Notes under the pieces: model-generated
What the model was told of the DNA's origin: nothing
Seen by the model: only the letters and a program-made list of their open reading frames with translations
Databases searched by the model: none
Part shown: piece by piece, positions 8,465 to 13,945 of the stretch
Layout of the letters: each line of letters begins with the position of its first letter
Position numbering within the stretch: position 1 is the first letter of the stretch
DNA from: Pyrobaculum sp.
GTDB taxonomy: Archaea; Thermoproteota; Thermoprotei; Thermoproteales; Thermoproteaceae
DNA: 23,911 nucleotides
Assembly: GCA_009903905.1 (NCBI GenBank)
Contig: WYEI01000032.1
Location: 1 to 23,911, forward strand
Direction of reading: 5' to 3'
Translations under genes and position numbers: made by a program

Positions 8465-8499
8465 ATTTATAAATGTGAAGGCGCGAACATGTTTTAAAT
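8465..8499. promoter_or_regulatory. Divergent promoters: secreted giant and kinase operon
   Basis: In the 68-base gap, ATTTATAAAT (8465-8474) lies about 22 bases before the minus-strand ATG at 8448. TTTTAAAT (8492-8499) lies about 22 bases before the plus-strand ATG at 8517. Both spacings fit leaderless archaeal transcripts. The close packing would allow co-regulation of the secreted protein and the kinase operon. Confidence 0.55.
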
Positions 8500-8516
8500 G
8501 GGTTGTAGTTTGGGTT

Positions 8517-9185
8517 ATGAAGTTGTTGTTGGTGGTTTTGTTGTTTGGCGTGGTTGTGTTTGCGGCGAGCGCGGGTGGGGCTGGCTCCAACGCGACGGAT
8601 GTGGAGAAGCTGAGGCAACAACTGGACAAAATAGAGGGGGAGGTTGCTGAGCTGAGGGAGGTTTTGCAGAGTCTGCGTGGTGAGCTGGATCGGCTAAAGG
8701 AGCTTCTGGGTGGAAATTGGACGGAGGTTCAGCGCGTGAGGGGTGAAGTTGATGGGCTAGGAAATGCCAGCAGGGTTCTGAGAGCTAGGATTGATGAGCT
8801 TGAGCGGCTTGTTGATTCTCTGTATTTGCGGGTGAGTGTGTTGAATAGTAGTTTGGTGGTGGTGAGGGGGCAGTTGGGGCGGAATTGGTCGGAGGTTGAG
8901 ATGCTTAGGGGGAAGGTTAGCAGTGTAGAGAGGGTGTTGAATGTCAGTTTGGACGCGGTGAGGGGGGAGCTGAGTGTGTTGAGGGGGTGGCTTGTTGGTA
9001 ATGTTTCTGTGTTGAGGGGTAAGGCTGACTTTTCTGAGCTGGTGCGGGTTGGTGGTGAGTTGGGGTTTTTGCGGTTGTTGGTGGTGGGGTTGGGGGCTGT
9101 GGCTGGGGTGGCTGTTGTGGTGGCTGTGTTGGCTTGGCGTAGGGCGGGGAGGGGCTCGGCGGGGGGTGTGGAGGTGTGTGGTTGA
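8517..9185 (+). CDS. Sequon-rich coiled-coil protein with C-terminal membrane anchor
   Basis: The protein has 222 residues. The ATG at 8517 is preferred over an upstream GTG (8460) because it begins directly with a signal peptide (MKLLLVVLLFGVVVFAASA) and lies at leaderless distance from a TATA box. Residues 27-180 are long heptad-like helices (EKLRQQLDKIEGEVAELREV and similar) interrupted by seven N-glycosylation sequons (N25, N67, N83, N110, N123, N142, N162). A membrane span at about 184-206 is followed by a short basic cytosolic tail (RRAGRG). This topology gives an outside stalk and a tiny inside tail, as in a sensor or anchoring partner. The kinase ATG begins two bases after the stop, so the two are almost certainly co-expressed. 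The coding strand is extremely G/T-rich. No named family. Confidence 0.85.
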   Translation: MKLLLVVLLFGVVVFAASAGGAGSNATDVEKLRQQLDKIEGEVAELREVLQSLRGELDRLKELLGGNWTEVQRVRGEVDGLGNASRVLRARIDELERLVDSLYLRVSVLNSSLVVVRGQLGRNWSEVEMLRGKVSSVERVLNVSLDAVRGELSVLRGWLVGNVSVLRGKADFSELVRVGGELGFLRLLVVGLGAVAGVAVVVAVLAWRRAGRGSAGGVEVCG

Positions 9186-9186
9186 T

Positions 9187-10377
9187 ATGGCGCGTGGTGG
9201 GCTTTTGTTTGAGGGGGGTTTGTTGGGTGGGAGGTATGTGGTGCGGAGGAGGCTGGGGGAGGGGGGGATGGCTGTTGTGTGGCTTGTGGAGGATAAGTCT
9301 GGTAGGCCTTACGCGGTGAAGGAGCCTGTGATTAGGGGTGTTGAGGAGCGGGAGGCTTTGCGTAACGTGAGGTTTGTGGAGCATGAGGGGAGGATGCTTT
9401 CTATGATTTCTCATCCTAACGTCTGCGGCTTTTTCGGTAGCTACAGGGCGAAGTACGGCGGTTTGGATTCGGTGATTGTGGTGCTTGAGTACATGGATGG
9501 GGGTTCTTTGAGGGATGTGAAGGAGCCTCTTTCGCCGAAGGAGGTGAAAGATGTTTTGTTGCAGGTGTTGGGGGGCTTGGCGGCGGTCCACGGGGCGGGG
9601 GTTATACATAGGGACATTAAGCCGAGTAACCTCATGAGGAGGGGCGGCGCCGTGAAGCTGATCGACTTCGGGACGGCGGTCTTGCGTTTTCAGTCTGCTA
9701 GGGAGGTTGTTGTGTCGCCGGGGGGGTACACCGCGCCTGAGCAGCTTCGGGGTCTTAACTTGTTTCAGAACGACGTGTGGTCTGTGGGCGCCACGGCGCT
9801 CTTCCTCGCCACCAAGAGGCATCCCTGTCAGTTCATGAGGGGTTACGACTGCTCGGCGTCGAGGGCGCCGGAGGGGGTTGAGCTGAAGTTGCCTGACTTG
9901 GGGGACGACTTGTTGAATAAATTCGTGGCGAAGGCGCTGGCCCCCGACTACTCGCAGCGCTTCGCCGACGCGGGGGAGGCCTTGGCGTTTTTGACGGGCG
10001 AGGCTGTGGTGCGGAGGGGCCTCACCCTCATGGTTAAGGCGAGGGCTGTGTCTGTGCCGGGGGGTACTCTTTACATCGGCCGTACTGACGAGGAGGAGAT
10101 GGACTTGAAGATGGAGGGGGAGCTTCTGTACATATATGACCCCGACAAGTATATATCTAGGCGGCATCTGGAGCTGGCGGAGATACAGGGGAGGTGGTAC
10201 ATTAGGGATTTGGGCAGTACGAACAAGACGGCTGTGTACCGGGACGGCAGGTGGCATCTTGTGTGGCGTGGGAGGGGGGCTACGTCGCGGTGGTTTGAGC
10301 TGAGAGACGGCGACGTCATTGCGCTGGGGTACGACGAGGAGAAAGGCCCCTATATCCTAATCACAGTGAGGCTGTGA
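9187..10377 (+). CDS. Hanks-type Ser/Thr protein kinase with C-terminal FHA domain
   Basis: The protein has 396 residues. The start at 9187 is chosen because it immediately follows the previous stop and precedes the kinase fold; the in-frame upstream extension is the shadow of the coiled-coil gene. Kinase motifs are complete: glycine loop GEGGMAVV (24-31), ATP lysine K45 in AVK, catalytic HRDIKPSN (141-148), metal-binding DFG (160-162), APE (183-185) and DVWSVG (196-201). An FHA domain follows at about 294-394 with GR (298-299), SRRH (324-327) and GSTN (343-346), so it can bind phospho-threonine. There is no membrane segment, unlike bacterial PknB. It should phosphorylate Ser/Thr on cytosolic proteins or on tails of membrane proteins. 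The stop overlaps the GTG of the PP2C gene, so kinase and phosphatase are made together. GSTNKT replaces the commoner SxNGT. Confidence 0.95.
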   Translation: MARGGLLFEGGLLGGRYVVRRRLGEGGMAVVWLVEDKSGRPYAVKEPVIRGVEEREALRNVRFVEHEGRMLSMISHPNVCGFFGSYRAKYGGLDSVIVVLEYMDGGSLRDVKEPLSPKEVKDVLLQVLGGLAAVHGAGVIHRDIKPSNLMRRGGAVKLIDFGTAVLRFQSAREVVVSPGGYTAPEQLRGLNLFQNDVWSVGATALFLATKRHPCQFMRGYDCSASRAPEGVELKLPDLGDDLLNKFVAKALAPDYSQRFADAGEALAFLTGEAVVRRGLTLMVKARAVSVPGGTLYIGRTDEEEMDLKMEGELLYIYDPDKYISRRHLELAEIQGRWYIRDLGSTNKTAVYRDGRWHLVWRGRGATSRWFELRDGDVIALGYDEEKGPYILITVRL

Positions 10378-11240
10378 TTAGGGCGGCGCTCTACGCGCTT
10401 GAGCGCTTCTGGGTTGGGGAGTTGCCGCGGGAGGCTGTGGGGGGTGTTGACTGCGGGAGGTTGCTGGAGCTGGGGCCGGCGCGGCGGGGGTGGGGGTGCA
10501 GGGGGGCTAGGGCGGTGGGCGGCGTATTTAGCCACAGGGGTCCGCGGAGTAACAACGAAGACGCTGGGCTTGTGGCGATCGCGCCGGGGCATTTTGCCGC
10601 TGTGGCTGTGGCCGACGGGGTTGGGGGACTTAGGGCCGGGGAGGTGGCGAGCTTCAGAGCGGTGTGCACCGTGTTGAGGGGCCTCGCTGAGGTTGCTGGG
10701 AGGTTGGGCGTCTTTTCTAGGGAGTGGTTCGTGGATCTCTTCAACAAGGCGCATGAGGAGGTTGCAAGGTGGGCGGGGGGCGGCGCCACGACTCTGGCAT
10801 TGGCCGTGTATGAGCTGAATGAGCACGTTCTCCACGTGGCCTCTGTGGGCGACAGCGTCGTGTATATGTCGCCCGATGTGTGGAGCGGGGGGTGTGGATC
10901 CGCCGTGGGGTATAGGTTGGTTGCGCCTGATCTAGACGAGTCGTGGGACGGCAAGAGCCGCTTTATAACGCAGGCGGTGGGCCACAAGACGTACCGGGAG
11001 CCGCATTACTACCGATATCCGCTGGGCGGGTGTGAGGACGCGGTTAAGGTGGTGTTTGCGGCTACCGACGGCGTGGACGACTTCATCGACAGGTCGCTCT
11101 ACGGCGGGCTTGTGGGCAGGTTTAGGAGGTGCAAATCGGCGGAGGGGCTGGCTAAGATGCTGGTGTGCTCCGCCTTGAAGCGGGGAGGCAAGGACAACGC
11201 GACTGCCGCGGTGTTGGCTATTTTGCCTGTAGAAACCTGA
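10374..11240 (+). CDS. PP2C-family Ser/Thr protein phosphatase
   Basis: The protein has 288 residues. The GTG start lies within the kinase stop (GTGA overlap). Motifs of metal-dependent PP2C (PPM) phosphatases appear in order: RSNNED (58-63), ADGVGG (80-85), GATT (137-140), VGDS (158-161), TDGVDD (231-236) and KDNAT (273-277). The aspartates that coordinate Mn/Mg (D63, D81, D232, D274) are all present. An N-terminal extension of about 45 residues precedes the fold. It should remove phosphates placed by the kinase encoded just upstream, giving a reversible switch as in bacterial PknB/PstP pairs. There is no membrane segment. The 3' end overlaps the convergent membrane-FHA gene by 23 bases. Cysteines are more numerous than in most bacterial PP2Cs. 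Confidence 0.93.
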   Translation: MIRAALYALERFWVGELPREAVGGVDCGRLLELGPARRGWGCRGARAVGGVFSHRGPRSNNEDAGLVAIAPGHFAAVAVADGVGGLRAGEVASFRAVCTVLRGLAEVAGRLGVFSREWFVDLFNKAHEEVARWAGGGATTLALAVYELNEHVLHVASVGDSVVYMSPDVWSGGCGSAVGYRLVAPDLDESWDGKSRFITQAVGHKTYREPHYYRYPLGGCEDAVKVVFAATDGVDDFIDRSLYGGLVGRFRRCKSAEGLAKMLVCSALKRGGKDNATAAVLAILPVET

Positions 11241-11940
11241 GGCTCAGCACCTGGGCCACGGTTATGACGTCGCCGTGTTTGAGGGGCTGGGGGTTGAGCC
11301 CCTTTATGGGCCTTCCGTTGAGCCAGGTGCCGTTTTTGGACCCTACGTCCTGTATGTAGAACCGCCCTCCCTCCGCATATATGGCGAAGTGGTTGCGGCT
11401 GATGTACTTAGCCACGTCTTCAGGTACTCCGAGCTTTATGAAGAACTCTCGGCCGAAGACTGCTTGCGGTGTGTTTATCTGCACCACGTAGTTGTTCGGT
11501 AGCTGGAGACGGTATGTAAATGGCGTGTGGGGTCTCGGCAGTAGTTTGGCGCGGTGGTACCACAAGATGTAGGCCGCAACCGCGGCGGCGGCCGCCGCGA
11601 CTAGGTAGGGTTGCCAGAGTATGGGGGTGGCGACGGTGATTGAGTAGACGTATGGTTGGCCGCTGAATGTTATGTAAATTCTGTATGTCCCCTCGGCCGT
11701 GTTGGGGTGGAGTTGCCAGAGGAGTTGCGGGCCGGGGGTTTTTACGTCTATTGTTCTCTCAAGTACTACGGCCCCCGTGGCCGTATCTATTATCTTGATC
11801 TGCGCCGTGCCGGGTTCTGGAAAGTAGATATACACGGCGTCGCCGGGGGCGAAGCTTGTCCTTACCGTGCCGAACTGATCTGTTACTACGGGGGCGGCCG
11901 CGGCGGAAATCGCAAAAATCAATAGAAGTAGATACCTCAT
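11218..11940 (-). CDS. Single-pass membrane protein: exported beta domain and cytosolic FHA
   Basis: The protein has 240 residues. A signal peptide (MRYLLLLIFAISAAAA) leads a compact beta-rich outside domain (about 17-105). An Ala-rich membrane span (about 107-127) ends in YHRAK, then a cytosolic FHA domain follows at about 143-237. FHA landmarks are FGRE (162-165), YISRNH (179-184) and VGSKNGT (199-205), all intact. The arrangement resembles a receptor whose inside half docks a phospho-threonine protein, so phosphorylation by the nearby kinase could recruit partners to the membrane. It is encoded opposite to the kinase/PP2C operon, with converging 3' ends that overlap by 23 bases, and diverges from the vWA-FHA gene with only 33 bases between starts. 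No similar receptor layout is known to me, but that is not a search. Confidence 0.9.
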   Translation of the reverse strand: MRYLLLLIFAISAAAAPVVTDQFGTVRTSFAPGDAVYIYFPEPGTAQIKIIDTATGAVVLERTIDVKTPGPQLLWQLHPNTAEGTYRIYITFSGQPYVYSITVATPILWQPYLVAAAAAAVAAYILWYHRAKLLPRPHTPFTYRLQLPNNYVVQINTPQAVFGREFFIKLGVPEDVAKYISRNHFAIYAEGGRFYIQDVGSKNGTWLNGRPIKGLNPQPLKHGDVITVAQVLSLRFLQAK

Positions 11941-11942
11941 AA

Positions 11943-11968
11943 AAGTTTATATTGGTGAAATTTATAAA
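11943..11968. promoter_or_regulatory. Overlapping divergent promoters: membrane FHA and vWA-FHA
   Basis: Only 33 bases separate the two start codons. AAGTTTATATT (from 11943) is about 26 bases before the plus ATG at 11974. TTTATAAA (about 11961-11968) is about 24 bases before the minus ATG at 11940. Each TATA box lies next to the other gene's predicted transcription start, so binding at one probably excludes the other. Confidence 0.55.
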
Positions 11969-11973
11969 TTTTT

Positions 11974-13491
11974 ATGCTTAATGTTGATGTCTCAGCTAGC
12001 CGCGACGGGGAGTATGTAGACGTAGAGGTGAGGCTTTCGGCGCCTATCGCGGGGGTTCCCGGCCCGCGCATCCCCATGGCGTTTATACTGCTTATCGACA
12101 GCTCTAAGTCCATGGGGGAGTTCGACAAGTTGGCGCAAGCCGCCGACATCGCCAAGAGGCTTATTGAAAACATGGGCGCCGACGACGTAGTCGCGGTCTA
12201 TACGTTTGACGAGAAGGTCAAGGCCGTCATCCCGCTCATGCCTGCTGAGAGGGCGAGGGAGAAGATGGGTAAGCTCGACAGGATCAAGGCGGGGACGTAT
12301 ACCCTTCTGTATCAAGCCTTGGTGAAGGCTATTGAAGAGCTGAGGTTTGGGCCTAAGTCTCTCTTCGGCAGGCGGGAGTCTCTTGAGAACTACGTGAAGC
12401 GCATCGTCGTGATTACAGACGGGGAGCCTTGGCCCTATTACACGGAGGAGCATTGGTACGAGGCGTTGGGGAAGACCGCGGCTTCTTATAAGATCTCCAT
12501 TACTGCGATTGGTGTGGGGTATGACTACAACGAGAAGATTTTGTATAAACTCGCGTCGGCCTCCGGGGGCGCTTGGTATCACGCGTCTAAGCTGAGCGAC
12601 GTCTCTGAGATTTTGCTTAGGGAACTGAAGAGGGCTAGGGGCGTGGTGGCTAGGAGACCTGTGGTAAAGATGGAGACAGATGCCGACGTGGTGGAGACTA
12701 GAAAGCTGGGCCGCACCGTGACGTCGCTAGGCGCTGTGCGGGAGGTTGAGCTTGAGGACATCTCCGCGGGGGATGTCGTCAGTGTGGTGTTTAGGCTTAA
12801 ACCACGGGGCCCTCTCAGCGCCGAGGTGGTGGTCGTCACCGAGGAGGGGGAGGTCAGGAGGCAGGTTTCTGAGGAGAGAGTGGCGGCGGATAGAACCGCC
12901 ACTTTGGCTTTTCAGCTTGCCGGCGAGTTGCAGAAGGCGGTGGAGGGCGGCGTGATCCAGGTGGAGGTGCTTCAAGCCGTTTCTGAGGAGGAGGGCGTGC
13001 CGGATCTCTACAGAGAGAAGGCGAAGAGGGTTTTGGAGAAGTTGCAGGCTGGGGAGTCCAAGGAGCTGGCCCACGAGGCGACGACGATGACCTACCCTCT
13101 GGCCGCCGAGGCGGGGCCGGCGCCGCCGCTACAGACGACGGGTGGGGCGCAGGAGGGGACTAGCACCGCGGAGGTGGGCCCCGCCCCGCTGGCCGCGGTT
13201 CGGGAGTGCGAGATTTTGTGTATAGAGACTGGGAAATCTATGCGTGTTTCTCTTCCAGCTGTTCTGGGGAGGGGGGAGCTGGCGTCTATACTGCCGGCCG
13301 ACAAAGTGGGCTACATATCTCGGAAACATCTGGAAATCTTCGTAAAAGACGGAGAAGTGTATATTAAAGACGCTGGGAGCAGAAACGGAGTTTTTATCGG
13401 AGGCGAGCGCGTGGCAGAGGCTAAGATAGGCCCGGACGTTGACGTGGTTTTGGCAAAGGTGGCAACTCTTAAAATTAAGTGTAGTGAATAA
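11974..13491 (+). CDS. von Willebrand factor A protein with C-terminal FHA domain
   Basis: The protein has 505 residues and no signal peptide, so it is cytosolic. The vWA fold occupies about 34-225 with a complete MIDAS metal site: DSSKS (42-46), a threonine in GTYT (107-110) and TDGEP (148-152). A beta-sandwich-like region follows (about 230-330), then a helix, then a Pro/Ala/Thr/Gly linker (about 375-407). The FHA domain (about 408-505) has GRGE, YISRKH and AGSRNG, with Val where most FHAs have Thr after NG. vWA proteins beside a kinase and PP2C recall the TerY-P triads of bacterial stress loci and vWA scaffolds of secretion systems. A scaffold or chaperone-like assembly role regulated by phosphorylation is likely but unproven. 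The start is fixed by the leaderless promoter at 11943. Confidence 0.92.
   Translation: MLNVDVSASRDGEYVDVEVRLSAPIAGVPGPRIPMAFILLIDSSKSMGEFDKLAQAADIAKRLIENMGADDVVAVYTFDEKVKAVIPLMPAERAREKMGKLDRIKAGTYTLLYQALVKAIEELRFGPKSLFGRRESLENYVKRIVVITDGEPWPYYTEEHWYEALGKTAASYKISITAIGVGYDYNEKILYKLASASGGAWYHASKLSDVSEILLRELKRARGVVARRPVVKMETDADVVETRKLGRTVTSLGAVREVELEDISAGDVVSVVFRLKPRGPLSAEVVVVTEEGEVRRQVSEERVAADRTATLAFQLAGELQKAVEGGVIQVEVLQAVSEEEGVPDLYREKAKRVLEKLQAGESKELAHEATTMTYPLAAEAGPAPPLQTTGGAQEGTSTAEVGPAPLAAVRECEILCIETGKSMRVSLPAVLGRGELASILPADKVGYISRKHLEIFVKDGEVYIKDAGSRNGVFIGGERVAEAKIGPDVDVVLAKVATLKIKCSE
13468..13478 (+). promoter_or_regulatory. Candidate box A before the stand-alone FHA gene
   Basis: CTTAAAATTAA near the 3' end of the vWA gene lies about 22 bases before the GTG at 13495. 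A promoter internal to the vWA-FHA operon is therefore possible, in addition to read-through. Confidence 0.35.
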
Positions 13492-13494
13492 AAC

Positions 13495-13908
13495 GTGGTC
13501 AACGCGGAGGATATGGCTACTGAAACTCTGAGGCGGCCTGCTCCTGTGGTGCTGAGACCTATTCCGCCTGTGGAGGGGACAGAGACCAGACGTATAAAGG
13601 AGATTCCTAAGCCGCGGTATGTTCTTGTAGATAAAAGCGGCCGTTATATGTTTTGGACTGATGGATACGCCGAGTACGGCCGGCAGGATTTCTTAGACCT
13701 TGACGTAGCTGAGTACATCTCTAGACAGCATTTCGCCCTCAAATACGACGGAGGCACCCTCTATATTGCCGACCTGGGGAGTAGAAACGGCACAAAGGTC
13801 AACGGGATCGATATCAGGGGTAAGGGCTGGGTACCGCTGAAGCCCGGCGACGTGGTGGAGGTGGCCAACGTCGTTACGCTCACGCTAACCGAGATCGCCG
13901 ACGAATAA
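13495..13908 (+). CDS. Stand-alone FHA-domain protein with threonine-bearing tail
   Basis: The protein has 137 residues from the GTG at 13495. An ATG at 13513, preceded closely by GGAGG, is an alternative start and would remove six residues. After a disordered-looking Pro/Thr/Arg-rich tail (1-40) comes one FHA domain (about 41-133) with YGRQ, YISRQH and LGSRNGT, all canonical. The tail carries two similar motifs, TETLRR (9-14) and TETRRI (29-34), which are attractive phospho-threonine sites. The layout recalls bacterial GarA/OdhI, small FHA adaptors switched by phosphorylation of an N-terminal TET-type motif, but homology of the tail is not shown. It lies four bases after the vWA gene and is probably its operon partner. 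It is cytosolic. Confidence 0.88.
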   Translation: MVNAEDMATETLRRPAPVVLRPIPPVEGTETRRIKEIPKPRYVLVDKSGRYMFWTDGYAEYGRQDFLDLDVAEYISRQHFALKYDGGTLYIADLGSRNGTKVNGIDIRGKGWVPLKPGDVVEVANVVTLTLTEIADE

Positions 13909-13918
13909 CTAAGAGAAG

Positions 13919-13929
13919 TTTTTTATATC
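13919..13929 (+). promoter_or_regulatory. Box A of the 788-residue surface protein; T-run end of the FHA operon
   Basis: A TTTTTTATATCC element between the two genes lies about 22 bases before the ATG at 13946, consistent with a leaderless start. The T6 run just after the preceding stop could also end the upstream transcript. Confidence 0.5.
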
Positions 13930-13945
13930 CATCCAAAATTAACAT

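Noticed and set aside
8944..10257. 437-codon minus-strand open frame opposite the kinase
   Set aside because: Its product is Pro/His/Gln-rich low-complexity sequence, the expected shadow of a G/T-rich coding strand. The plus strand carries complete kinase motifs.
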